Assembly: GCA_013389075.1 (NCBI GenBank)
Contig: JACAEB010000020.1
Span: 1 to 37,803 of the forward strand
DNA from: Alphaproteobacteria bacterium
GTDB taxonomy: Bacteria > Pseudomonadota > Alphaproteobacteria > JACAEB01
Direction of reading: 5' to 3'
DNA length: 37,803 nucleotides
Shown here: one piece after another, positions 8,390 through 17,671 of the stretch
Layout of the letters: each line of letters begins with the position of its first letter
How positions within the stretch are numbered: position 1 is the first letter of the stretch
The notes under the pieces: generated by a model
Databases searched by the model: none
What the model was told of the DNA's origin: nothing
Seen by the model: only the letters and a program-made list of their open reading frames with translations
Made by a program: the position numbers and the translations under genes

Positions 8390-9196
8390 GTGACAAGGGT
8401 GCTGGGAGTGATTTCTGCGCTGGCGCTTTTCGGCCTGTGTGCCGGCGCCGTCGTGCTGGCCTTCGCCGGATTTCTCTATCAGGCCGGCGTCATTGACCTG
8501 CAGACCGCGTTTGGCCGCTGGCGGCCATCGCTCGACAATCCGGTCAGCTTCTTCCTGCCGCCAGTGCGACATGGCTTCCTCGCGACCGGCGCCTACGTCG
8601 TCTTTCTGTCCGCAGCGGTCTCGTTCGTCATGCTTGTGCTGGGGCTTGTGCTGCCACCGCACAGGATCATGCGCCTGTCGGCTGTGACCGTGATCCTGAG
8701 CGGCCTCGTGCTCTGGACTCCCTACCAGCAATCCACGAACGCCGCATCCGTGCCGCCGATCCACGACATTACAACCGACACGGAAGATCCGCCCCGTTTC
8801 GTCGACGTTGTCCCGCTTCGGGAAGCGGACAACGCCCGCAATCCTCCCGACTATGCCGGAGCGCGGGTGGCGGAGGCCCAGAAGCGCGGCTATCCCGGTC
8901 TTGGCCCTCTGCAGGTGCAGGCGATGCCCGACGCGGTCTTCCCCGAGGCGCTCGCGGCCGCCAAGGAGATGGGATGGACGATCGTTGCCTCCGTCCGGGA
9001 GGAGGGACGTATCGAGGCCACCGACAGGACCTTCTGGTTCGGGTTCCGCGATGACGTCGTGATCCGGCTGCGGGCGGAGGACGGTGGGACCCGGATCGAC
9101 GTGCGCTCGAAATCGCGCGTCGGCGGAAGCGACATCGGCGCGAATGCCCGCCGCATCACCACCTATCTCGATCGCCTCGCAGCGCGTCTTTCCTGA
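8390..9196 (+). CDS. DUF1499 domain protein with N-terminal membrane region
   Basis: 268 aa; three hydrophobic segments, then TDTEDPPRFVDVVPLR...DAVFPEALAAAKEMGWTIVASVREEGRIEATDRTFWFGFRDDVVIRLRAEDGGTRIDVRSKSRVGGSDIGANARRI, typical of DUF1499. Confidence 0.85.
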   Translation: MTRVLGVISALALFGLCAGAVVLAFAGFLYQAGVIDLQTAFGRWRPSLDNPVSFFLPPVRHGFLATGAYVVFLSAAVSFVMLVLGLVLPPHRIMRLSAVTVILSGLVLWTPYQQSTNAASVPPIHDITTDTEDPPRFVDVVPLREADNARNPPDYAGARVAEAQKRGYPGLGPLQVQAMPDAVFPEALAAAKEMGWTIVASVREEGRIEATDRTFWFGFRDDVVIRLRAEDGGTRIDVRSKSRVGGSDIGANARRITTYLDRLAARLS

Positions 9197-9198
9197 GG

Positions 9199-9221
9199 GG
9201 GGCGGGGACTTGACCCGCCCC
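9199..9221. terminator. stem-loop between convergent genes (possible terminator)
   Basis: GGGGCGGG / CCCGCCCC with a 7-nt loop; no clear T-run. Confidence 0.35.
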
Positions 9222-9259
9222 GCCCGAAGGATCCCCGGATTCAGATTGCTTTCATGACC

Positions 9260-10201
9260 TCAGGTCATCTGCATGAAGAGATCGATCATTCCGACGATCG
9301 CTTCGTGAGCATCCTCCGGCACGAAATGGGCTGACTGCGGAAGTTCCACGACGGGCGCACCCGGAAACTGGTGCTTGAAGATCCGTATCGTGACCTGGGG
9401 CATGACCGCGAGATCCTTCATGCCGCAGACCATGAATTTCGGCTTGGCACGGAGCTTTTCGATGACCTCAGGGCTCGGCTGCTCAACATAGGGCACGCCC
9501 TTCCCCTCGATGAGCGGAATGTAGACCTGCCGCGCCTGCTCCTCGACGGCGGCCCGATGCTCCTTCTCCTTGAACGGCGCCGTGTACGCTTTGTCCATGA
9601 GCGGTGTCCATGGTGTCTTCGCGAGCAAGGGCAATTTGACGAAGAGACCCCCGAGCGTTGTGTCCATGTTGTCATACATGGTCTGGAAGACACCCTGCGC
9701 GTGCTTCTCGGCAATCCACATCAGATAGGGGGCGGCGTTCTCCGGACCCGCGAGGAGGCTGTTCTCGAACTCGAGATCGATCCCGAGCATCACCGTGTTC
9801 TGAATGACAAGGCGCTTGATCCGGTCCGGATGACGGAAGGCGAAGCCCGCGCCGATCGGGCCCCCGATGTCATGGAGCACGAGCGTGATATCCTTGAGAT
9901 CGAGGTCGAGGATGAACTTGTCGAAATTCCGGCTGTGCCCGTCGAATGTGTAATCCCGGCCGCGCGGAGAGTCGCTCTTGCCATAGCCCATATGGTCCGG
10001 GGCAATCACCCGGTATTTCCTGGAAAGCGGGGGAATGTAGTTCCGATACAGGTATGACCATGTCGGAAAGCCATGGACCAGGAAGATCGGCTCCCCTTCC
10101 CCCTCATCCACATAGTGCATCCGGAAGCCCGGGGCATTCGTGAAGTTTGCCTTGAAGGGGTAGGTTCCATCGAACGTCTCGGTGGCGGGAACATTGCCCA
10201 T
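9260..10201 (-). CDS. alpha/beta hydrolase, haloalkane dehalogenase-like
   Basis: 313 aa; VHGFPTWSYLYRNYIPPLSRKYRVIAPDHMGYGKSD; nucleophile region LVLHDIGGPIGAG (Asp); C-terminal SAHFVPEDAHE. Confidence 0.8.
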   Translation of the reverse strand: MGNVPATETFDGTYPFKANFTNAPGFRMHYVDEGEGEPIFLVHGFPTWSYLYRNYIPPLSRKYRVIAPDHMGYGKSDSPRGRDYTFDGHSRNFDKFILDLDLKDITLVLHDIGGPIGAGFAFRHPDRIKRLVIQNTVMLGIDLEFENSLLAGPENAAPYLMWIAEKHAQGVFQTMYDNMDTTLGGLFVKLPLLAKTPWTPLMDKAYTAPFKEKEHRAAVEEQARQVYIPLIEGKGVPYVEQPSPEVIEKLRAKPKFMVCGMKDLAVMPQVTIRIFKHQFPGAPVVELPQSAHFVPEDAHEAIVGMIDLFMQMT

Positions 10202-10257
10202 AAGAATCTCTCCTCAGGCTCAAGAGTTGCAGAGAAGTGCGTCTGGTTCCGGCGCTC

Positions 10258-11877
10258 TCAGCTGGGCCAGTAGACGAAGTCGAGCTCGTCCAGATCCTCA
10301 GTCGACGGATCGGGCGGAGGTGGATCGGCCCGCGAGGGGATCTCGAAAAGCGTCATGTTCTCGGGCGGACCGACGTCTTCGTCGAATGTGGCGAGGGCCT
10401 CCGTGAGGCGAGCAACCGTTTGAGGCTCATCGGCAGCAATATTGACCTTCTCCGTCGGGTCCTCCTGGAGGTCGTACAGCCAGACCCGCTCCGGGCGATT
10501 CGCGGTCATCAGCTTGTACCGCCCGTCGAAGATGGCGAACACATCGCCCGCACGCCAGATCATGGGGACGGCTGCGGACGGTTTCGTGCCACCGGCGAGC
10601 GGTGAGAAAATGTCCGTCCCGTCGAGCGGAGCCGCAGGCTCGGCCACTGCGTCGGCAAGGGCCCCAAGTGCCGGAAAGAGGTCGAGATGGCGTACCGGCG
10701 TCTTCACGACAAGGCCCGCCTCGAATCCTGCCGGCCAGCGGACGAAGAGGGGCACACGGATGCCCCCTTCCCAGAAGGATCCCTTGAAGCCACGAAAGGG
10801 AAGATTATGCGTGTAAAGACGGGTGTACTCGGCACCGCCATGGTCGGAAGTGAAGATCACCAGCGTGTCCTCTGTGAGGCCTTCCTCCTCGAGCGCGTCG
10901 AGAATACGCCCGATCGCACGGTCGAGAGACACGACCATCGCCGCATAGACGCGCTCTTCGTGATCCTGGATCCAGGACAGTTCGTCATAAATTGCCCGAG
11001 GCGCCTGCAGCGGATTGTGCGGCGCGTTGAAGGCGACATAGGCGAAGAAGGGCGCGCCGGCATTCCGCCTGATGAACGAGACCGCTTCGTCCGCCCAGAG
11101 ATCTGTCTGGTACTGCCGGCTATCCATGGGCTCGCCATTGCGGAGCGCATCATATCGGAAGATCTGCCACAGGTTCTCGTCGATCGGCAGCTTCGCATTG
11201 ACGATGTCCGGGTCCTCCGGGAGCGCATAGAGCGACGCGCCGCCGAGAAAGCCGACCCACTCGTCAAACCCCTGGGCGCCAGGCTGCATGTCCGGCGCCA
11301 TGCCCAGGTGCCACTTGCCGAACATGGCGGTGCGATAGCCCGAGGACTTCAGGAGTTCGGCGAGGGTAACCTCCTCCGGCGGGACCCCCACCGCCTGCGG
11401 AGGATCCTGGCCCTCCGCCCGTTCCGGAAAATACAGTCCCGGAATCCCGTCATAGACCGTTCCGGACAGCGTCTTCGCAAAAGCCGCGGACCCGGGATTG
11501 AACTCGAAGCCATAGCGCTGCGGCATTCGGCCCGTCATCAGGGACGCCCGGCTCGGTGCACAGGTCGCGTGCCCGGAATAGGCCTGGTCGAAGCGAACGC
11601 CCTCCAGCGCGATCCTGTTGATATTGGGTGTCGCCACGGGGGCCGGCCGATCTCCCGCCCGAAGCTCCGTGTTCAGAGAAAGATCGTTGATACCGAGGTC
11701 ATCGGCAACGATGAGGATGACGTTTGGCGGCCGCGCGGCGGAGGGCGCGGGCGCCACGTCCGACATGACCGGCGCCGCTGCGGCCGGGCTCTCCGATTTG
11801 GCGGTGTCGCTCTCTCCGCATGCGGCAAGCGCAAGCAGAATGGCCAGTGTCGGCGCAAATCGCTTCGGGGACCTCAT
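10258..11877 (-). CDS. sulfatase (type I, formylglycine-dependent), predicted lipoprotein
   Basis: VILIVADDLGINDLSLN; CAPSRASLMTGRMPQRYG (CxPxR); FGKWHLGMAPD; TSDHGGAEYT; lipobox LALAACGE. SD GAGGAG precedes ATG 11877. Confidence 0.9.
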   Translation of the reverse strand: MRSPKRFAPTLAILLALAACGESDTAKSESPAAAAPVMSDVAPAPSAARPPNVILIVADDLGINDLSLNTELRAGDRPAPVATPNINRIALEGVRFDQAYSGHATCAPSRASLMTGRMPQRYGFEFNPGSAAFAKTLSGTVYDGIPGLYFPERAEGQDPPQAVGVPPEEVTLAELLKSSGYRTAMFGKWHLGMAPDMQPGAQGFDEWVGFLGGASLYALPEDPDIVNAKLPIDENLWQIFRYDALRNGEPMDSRQYQTDLWADEAVSFIRRNAGAPFFAYVAFNAPHNPLQAPRAIYDELSWIQDHEERVYAAMVVSLDRAIGRILDALEEEGLTEDTLVIFTSDHGGAEYTRLYTHNLPFRGFKGSFWEGGIRVPLFVRWPAGFEAGLVVKTPVRHLDLFPALGALADAVAEPAAPLDGTDIFSPLAGGTKPSAAVPMIWRAGDVFAIFDGRYKLMTANRPERVWLYDLQEDPTEKVNIAADEPQTVARLTEALATFDEDVGPPENMTLFEIPSRADPPPPDPSTEDLDELDFVYWPS

Positions 11878-11903
11878 GAACCATTCTCCTCGCTTCCGGA
11901 CCT

Positions 11904-13493
11904 TCATCCCGGCCAGTACATGTAATCGAGTTCATCCAGTCGCTCGAAATCCCCCGGGACCGGCGGCTCGGCCCGTACCGGCATCTCGAACGCCGGAACG
12001 TTTCGAGGCGGCGGCATCGGGTCGAAGTGATCCCTTACGCGGTCAAGCAGTGACTCGACGATATCGGGCCGTGCTTTAGCCAGATTGTGGTCTTCCGCCG
12101 GACCCTCGCCGACGGAATAAAGCCAGACCCGGCCCGGCTCCGGACGCGGTGTGGCGATCAGCTTCCACTGCGGACCGAGATAGGCGACGGCCTCCCCTGC
12201 CCGCCAGAAAAGCTCCTCGTGGCCAAACCGGGGAAGAAGGCCGCCCTCTTCAGTCAGGAGTGCGCGCCCGTCGAGCGGCCCGGCTGTTGTCACGCTGGCA
12301 GGACCCATGAGCCGGTCGAAGGTGGGAAAGAGGTCAAGAAGGCTGACGGGTGTTTCGATCATTTGCCCGCGTGCAGCAATGGCACCATCCCAGCGGATGA
12401 AGAGCGGCACACGGATCCCGCCCTCCCAGAAGCTGGCTTTGAACCCGCGTAACGGCTGATTGTGCGTCCAGATCTCCGTGTAGTCTGCCCCGCCATTGTC
12501 CGAGGTGAAGACAATGACGGTGTTCTCCATCTGCCCGCTCTCACGCAGTGCATCCAGAACGCGCCCGATCGCCCGGTCGAGGGCTCTGATCATTGCATAG
12601 TAGACACGCGTCTCGTGATCCTCGACCCCGACGATTGCATCGTAGTCGGATTTTAGCGCCTGCAGCGGATTGTGCGGAGCCAGAAAGGCGAGATAAGCAA
12701 AGAACGGCCTGTCATCATCCTCGCTTCGGATGAACTCGATCGCTTCGTCCGCATACAGGTCCGTACGCAGCCGATCGGCCTCGACGGGGACGCCGTTTCT
12801 GAGCGGTGGCGCGTTCGGAAACATCCAGAACTCTGCATCGATGGGCAGGGGAGCATTGACGGCGCGAGGATCGTCCTTCGGCAGATAAAACGGAAATCCG
12901 GCGAGGAATGCCGTCCAACGGTCGAAGCCCTGATTGCCGGGAAGGTATCGCTCCTCAACGCCAAGGTGCCATTTTCCGAACTGCCCAGTGCGATAGCCGT
13001 GCGCTCTGGCGAGTTCACCGAGCGTAACCTCCGATGTCGGAAGGCCTGCAGCCTCCTGGGAGGATCGGCCAAGCCGGTCTTCGAAGAAGAGTCCCGGGAT
13101 GCCGCTGTAGCTTCTCTTGCCGAGAACACTTGCGAAAGCATCCGAGCCCGGATTGAATTCGAGGCCGAACCGCTGAGGCTCACGGCCAGTCAACAGCCCG
13201 ACCCGGCTGGGCGCGCAAGTCGCATGTGCAGCATAGGCACGCGTAAAAATTAAGCCCTGCTCCCCGATCGAATCGATATGCGGCGTTGCGACAGGAGGCA
13301 GAGAAGTGCCGCGTTCCCCCCGAAGGGGATTGAGCGACAGGTCGTTCACACCAAGATCATCGGCGACTATAAGCAGAATGTTCGGAGGGCCTTCTCGGCC
13401 AAGGCCGGCCTGCCGCCCGCTTGCGTCCAGCAGACGACACCCCACCAAAGACAGAAGGGCCGTCAGCGCACACAGGACCCGCAGACTGTGCAT
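11904..13493 (-). CDS. sulfatase (type I, formylglycine-dependent), predicted lipoprotein; paralogue of the neighbouring sulfatase
   Basis: ILLIVADDLGVNDLSLN; CAPSRVGLLTGREPQRFG; FGKWHLGVEERY; TSDNGGADYT; lipobox LSLVGC. Confidence 0.9.
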   Translation of the reverse strand: MHSLRVLCALTALLSLVGCRLLDASGRQAGLGREGPPNILLIVADDLGVNDLSLNPLRGERGTSLPPVATPHIDSIGEQGLIFTRAYAAHATCAPSRVGLLTGREPQRFGLEFNPGSDAFASVLGKRSYSGIPGLFFEDRLGRSSQEAAGLPTSEVTLGELARAHGYRTGQFGKWHLGVEERYLPGNQGFDRWTAFLAGFPFYLPKDDPRAVNAPLPIDAEFWMFPNAPPLRNGVPVEADRLRTDLYADEAIEFIRSEDDDRPFFAYLAFLAPHNPLQALKSDYDAIVGVEDHETRVYYAMIRALDRAIGRVLDALRESGQMENTVIVFTSDNGGADYTEIWTHNQPLRGFKASFWEGGIRVPLFIRWDGAIAARGQMIETPVSLLDLFPTFDRLMGPASVTTAGPLDGRALLTEEGGLLPRFGHEELFWRAGEAVAYLGPQWKLIATPRPEPGRVWLYSVGEGPAEDHNLAKARPDIVESLLDRVRDHFDPMPPPRNVPAFEMPVRAEPPVPGDFERLDELDYMYWPG

Positions 13494-13498
13494 CCTGA

Positions 13499-14503
13499 TC
13501 AGTGTCCAGACCGTCCGCGGGGCCTCAGGACGCCCGTCAACCGCGTCGGGCGCACCTGATCCAGCGGGGCCGGATTGCCCGGAATCTGGCTTCCGCCCAG
13601 GAAGAACCAGGGCCGGTACCCAAGCTGGGCGCGGATCTCCGGGTCGAGCGACATCATCGTCTCGTCATCGATCGAGAGAAACGGATTCTCGAACTGGCGC
13701 AGATAGCCGCGGCCATAATAGGCGAAGACGCCGGTACGGGTCCGATCGCTTGAGCGATTGCGCCCCGTCCCGTGCAGGAGGCGCCCGTCGAAGACCATGC
13801 AGGTCCGCGCCGGCGCAACGGCTCCGACCGTCTGCGGCGGGTTTTCAAGCCCCGTCCCGGCGTGGAGGCCCACGCCCTCGTGCAGCTGTGCGACGCTTGC
13901 CGGATCCCAGCGGTGGCTGCCGGGAACGATCCGTGTAGCGCCATTATCTTCCGTGAAGTCCTCGAGCATCCAGACGGTGTTGACCACCATCGGAACCGGC
14001 GTCGGAAACCCGATATAGGACTGGTCGACGTGCAAGCCTTGCGAGAACGACCCCGGAAGGGTGCGGACAGAGCCAAGCGTCGACAGCAGGAAGCCCTCTC
14101 CCAAGGCATGGCTCAGGATCTGGTCCGCGATCGGATGAAGCAGAACGCTCTGGAAGATCTTGCCCTTCATGAGAAGATTTGTGAGGCGCGCGTCTCTCTG
14201 CTCCGTCTCAAGAGCGATTCCGGCTTCCCGCTCGCCCTCATACTGCTCGACAACGCGGTCAAGCAAAGCCGCACGCGTCGGCTCGTCGATCGCTTCTGCG
14301 ATGAGGCAGTAGCCGGCCCGGTCGAAATCCGCCTTCAGTTGATCGACGTCCCGTGTCGGCGCGGGAAGCGGCCCGTCGAATGCCGGTCCGGCCGCCTGCC
14401 CCGCCGTCACGGGTGCACCAATGAAGGGCTTGTTGGCTGCATGTTGGGAGATTCGTGTGAGATCAATTCCGGTCTGGCTCTTAGACACAAGCGCTTCAGA
14501 CAT
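13499..14503 (-). CDS. phytanoyl-CoA dioxygenase (PhyH) family Fe(II)/2OG oxygenase
   Basis: 334 aa; HVDQSYIGFPTP (HxD), TRIVPGSHRWDP, FDGRLLHGTGRNRSSDRTRTGVFAYY (distal His and Arg). Confidence 0.87.
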   Translation of the reverse strand: MSEALVSKSQTGIDLTRISQHAANKPFIGAPVTAGQAAGPAFDGPLPAPTRDVDQLKADFDRAGYCLIAEAIDEPTRAALLDRVVEQYEGEREAGIALETEQRDARLTNLLMKGKIFQSVLLHPIADQILSHALGEGFLLSTLGSVRTLPGSFSQGLHVDQSYIGFPTPVPMVVNTVWMLEDFTEDNGATRIVPGSHRWDPASVAQLHEGVGLHAGTGLENPPQTVGAVAPARTCMVFDGRLLHGTGRNRSSDRTRTGVFAYYGRGYLRQFENPFLSIDDETMMSLDPEIRAQLGYRPWFFLGGSQIPGNPAPLDQVRPTRLTGVLRPRGRSGH

Positions 14504-14590
14504 TTCGGCACCTTCCCAAATTCTGCAAAGCCAAAGACGGGTCCGCCGGCCCCGGCTCGCTGCCGAGGCCGGATCTTCCGGTGTTCCAGG

Positions 14591-16726
14591 TCAGAACTTC
14601 ACGCCCAGCCGCACCGACCACGTCCGCGGAAGATTGATCTTTTCCGTGTTGCCAAGTGGAGCGGCGACCTTCTGTATGCTGAATTCGCTGTCGAAGGCGT
14701 TCTGCACCCGGGCCGTGAGGGACCAGCGCTCGTTCCGCACCCCGAGCGCGAAGTCGTGCAGGAGCGCGTCATCCATTTCGAGGACGGAGTTCGGTCCCAG
14801 GAGAGAGTTCCCCGCCTCGTCGATCCAGCCGCCCCAGGCCCCGGTGAACCCGTGCTGTGCGAACGCTTCGACCGAATTGGCGATCGGCTGGGTAAAGGTC
14901 GAGGTAAGGGCCAGCTGCCAGTCGCGAAGGTAGGGAATGGCGAAGCCTTCGAGCGGTCCGCTCTCGAATTCGCCGTCGGCCCAGCTCGCCGCCAGATTGA
15001 AAAGGAGGCGCCCGCCGGTCGGCTCGAACGGAACCCGCGCCGCTGCCTCCAGCTCCACGCCATCCACCTGAGACTTGCCGGCGTTGATCACGTAGTTGAG
15101 GAATCCAACGCTCGAGAACGTGGTCTGATTGATAATGAGATCGCTCGCGATGGCGCGGAAGACGGCCGCGTTGACATCGAGCGCGCCATCCAGAAGCTGC
15201 GACTTGACGCCCAGCTCGTAGGACTTGGTGTCCTCGGAATCATAGGCGAGGGAGTAGACGGGATCGGTGGGCAGAAGCGTCGGTGCCGGACGATTGTTGA
15301 ATCCGCCCGGTCTGTAGCCCGTCGCGTATCGCGCATAGACATTGAACATGTCACTGGGGCTGTAGCTCAGCGTGACCACCGGCGAAATGTTCTCATAGTC
15401 GTCGCTGGCGCTCGTGGTGAAGCTGGACGGAAGACCTGTGAAATCGATGTCGATTTCCTTCTTGTCGCGCGTGTAGCGAAGCTCCCCGGTGAGATTGAGG
15501 CTTGACGTAATGTCGTAGCCCACAAGGCCGAAGGCGGCGTAGGACCAGTCGTCGGACGTCGTGGCCGACCGGAAGTTCTGGGCCGCCATGGCGAAGCCGC
15601 TGCGATCGACCACATTGTCGACCTCGAGCCTGAGAATTTCTGCACCAACCACCGAGGAGAGGGGGCCGCCAGGATTGGAAACGAGGCGGACTTCCTGGCC
15701 CCAGCGGGTCACTTCGTCCGTCTGGCCACGGACCTGACCGGGGTCGAACATGCTGGTGCGCGTGTAGGCATCGTTATCGTCGACCTGTTCCGCGTCACGG
15801 CTCTTGTAGATGCTTACGCCGGAGAGCGTGGCAAAGCCGAGATCCCAGTTCAGTTCAAGGATTCCGTTATATTCGCTGCGCTCGAAGCGGCTCTCCGTGT
15901 TCAGAGCGTTCCGGAAGGGATCGGGGCCAAGCGTCGACACGAAGGTGAGCGGGACGAGGCTCGGCGTTTCCTCATCGAAGTAATCGATGGTCAGATTGGC
16001 GTCGAAGCCATCACCCTCATAGCGCAGGCCGAGCCGTCCGCCCGTCGCCCGCTCATCGTCGAGCGTCGATCCATCGAGCGTGTTCGTCGCAAATCCGTCC
16101 TGCTGATCGATATGCAGCGCGCTGAGCCGGGCCGACCAGCGATCCGACAGGGGCCCCGTGATGTAGCCGTTGACCTCGTAGCGGTCGTTCTCTCCGTAGG
16201 CGACTTCTGCACCGGCACCAAAGGCGTCCTTCGGCCGGGCGGAAACGACATTGATCGCACCACCAACGGCATTCCGTCCGAAGGTCGCGCCCTGAGGGCC
16301 CCGATACACCTCGATGCGCTCGACATCGAACATGTCGAGGCGCGTGAAGCTGTAGCCCCCGAGATTGCCGCCCGCCGTGAACGCGCCATTCCGATAGATG
16401 CCGGTCGCCGCCTCGGCGTTGATCTGCAGGCCCACACCCTGCCCGCGGATGGAGATCTGATCGGCAAAGGGCGCGCCAACCGCCTTCCAGTTCACGTTGG
16501 GCACGAGGCGAACGACGTCATCGATGGTGGTGATGCCATCGCGGGCCAGACGCTCGGAAGAGAGAGCGGTAACCGCGGTCGGAACCTTCACAAGCGATTC
16601 TTCGCGCTTACGGGCAAAGACCACCAGCTCGTCCACCCCCTGCGCTTCAGCGAGGGAGGGGACGGACAGGAACGCGAGGACCGATCCTGCGCTCAGCAGC
16701 TGTGCCGGCCTGGATAGGCGTTTCAT
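14591..16726 (-). CDS. TonB-dependent receptor
   Basis: Signal peptide; plug domain GITTIDDVVRLVPNVNWKAVG, VERIEVYRGPQGATFGRNAVGGAINVVSARP; beta-barrel ending SVRLGVKF. Confidence 0.95.
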   Translation of the reverse strand: MKRLSRPAQLLSAGSVLAFLSVPSLAEAQGVDELVVFARKREESLVKVPTAVTALSSERLARDGITTIDDVVRLVPNVNWKAVGAPFADQISIRGQGVGLQINAEAATGIYRNGAFTAGGNLGGYSFTRLDMFDVERIEVYRGPQGATFGRNAVGGAINVVSARPKDAFGAGAEVAYGENDRYEVNGYITGPLSDRWSARLSALHIDQQDGFATNTLDGSTLDDERATGGRLGLRYEGDGFDANLTIDYFDEETPSLVPLTFVSTLGPDPFRNALNTESRFERSEYNGILELNWDLGFATLSGVSIYKSRDAEQVDDNDAYTRTSMFDPGQVRGQTDEVTRWGQEVRLVSNPGGPLSSVVGAEILRLEVDNVVDRSGFAMAAQNFRSATTSDDWSYAAFGLVGYDITSSLNLTGELRYTRDKKEIDIDFTGLPSSFTTSASDDYENISPVVTLSYSPSDMFNVYARYATGYRPGGFNNRPAPTLLPTDPVYSLAYDSEDTKSYELGVKSQLLDGALDVNAAVFRAIASDLIINQTTFSSVGFLNYVINAGKSQVDGVELEAAARVPFEPTGGRLLFNLAASWADGEFESGPLEGFAIPYLRDWQLALTSTFTQPIANSVEAFAQHGFTGAWGGWIDEAGNSLLGPNSVLEMDDALLHDFALGVRNERWSLTARVQNAFDSEFSIQKVAAPLGNTEKINLPRTWSVRLGVKF

Positions 16727-16777
16727 TGGACACTCCCCTCAATTGACGTTTCGGCCGTTGAACACCGGCCCCTTCAG

Positions 16778-16805
16778 TGTCGACATATTTGATTCAAAGT
16801 CAACA
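16778..16805. promoter_or_regulatory. candidate GntR operator: TGTCGACA-N13-GTCAACA
   Basis: Palindrome TGTCGACA plus a related GTCAACA arm in the TBDR/GntR divergent gap. The same pair recurs at 22020-22048. Confidence 0.5.
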
Positions 16806-16890
16806 TTGATCGAGGCCTTGACCTGGATCACCGCTGCCGATCACATCGCCCGCACGTGCGGCCCGGCCGCCCCCGAATCCGGAAAGGACC

Positions 16891-17658
16891 ATGAGCGAAC
16901 AGGGAAAGCGCGATTCAAAAGCGATCGTGGACGATGTGATTGCACGCATCCGGCGCAACGAACTGCGGCCTGGCGAGCACCTGAAGGAGAAGGATCTCGC
17001 AGACTATTACGGCACGAGCCGCGGCCCGGTCCGTGAGGCGCTGAAGGCGCTCGAAGCGCGGCTCTGGCTCACCCGCGAATCGGTCCGTGGCCTGCGGGTG
17101 GCGAGCGCGGCCGACGAACAGAGCATCGATGCCGTGTGGATCAGCTCGGTGTTGCTGGGCCTGTGCGCCCGCCTTGCCGCGATGCGTGCGACACCGGAAG
17201 AACAGGACGACCTTTTCGCGACGGTCCGGCGGCTCAAAGCGGCAGCCGACTCTCCGATCGATACGGGCGATTTCATCATGCTTGCGCAGGAACCCTGGTT
17301 CAAGCTGTCCGCGTCGGCACGCAGCGCGCAGTTGACGCTCTTCTTCGAAAACAGCTTCCAGAGCGCGCTCCGGACCTTTGCGCGCAAGGGCTTCGAACGG
17401 CCGGTCGCCCGGCAGGAGCTCGCGCAGCTCTGGCTTGAGCTGGCAGTGGCGATCAAGACACGAAATACGACGAGGGCGGAGGATATCGCCCGTCAGATTC
17501 CGACCCAGGCGCTCGATGAGGTCCTTCGTCAGACGGGGCTCGAGGAAGAACGAGGAGAAGCCGGCCCGGTCGCGTGGTTGGGCGATCCGCATCGGCCGGC
17601 CGAACCCGCGCGGAAGGCCAGGGGGAAGCCGGACCGACCAAAGCCGGTGGACTCCTGA
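16891..17658 (+). CDS. GntR family transcriptional regulator (FadR/FCD-like)
   Basis: IVDDVIARIRRNELRPGEHLKEKDLADYYGTSRGPVREALKALEARLWLTRESVRGLRV is a canonical GntR wHTH, followed by a helical C-terminal domain. Confidence 0.92.
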   Translation: MSEQGKRDSKAIVDDVIARIRRNELRPGEHLKEKDLADYYGTSRGPVREALKALEARLWLTRESVRGLRVASAADEQSIDAVWISSVLLGLCARLAAMRATPEEQDDLFATVRRLKAAADSPIDTGDFIMLAQEPWFKLSASARSAQLTLFFENSFQSALRTFARKGFERPVARQELAQLWLELAVAIKTRNTTRAEDIARQIPTQALDEVLRQTGLEEERGEAGPVAWLGDPHRPAEPARKARGKPDRPKPVDS

Positions 17659-17671
17659 GCCCTGAACAAGA

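Noticed and set aside
10687-11925. 412-aa plus-strand ORF
   Set aside because: Antisense to a sulfatase with a CAPSR motif.
13772-15505. 577-aa plus-strand ORF across the PhyH and TBDR genes
   Set aside because: Spans two well-supported opposite-strand genes; composition typical of a shadow ORF.
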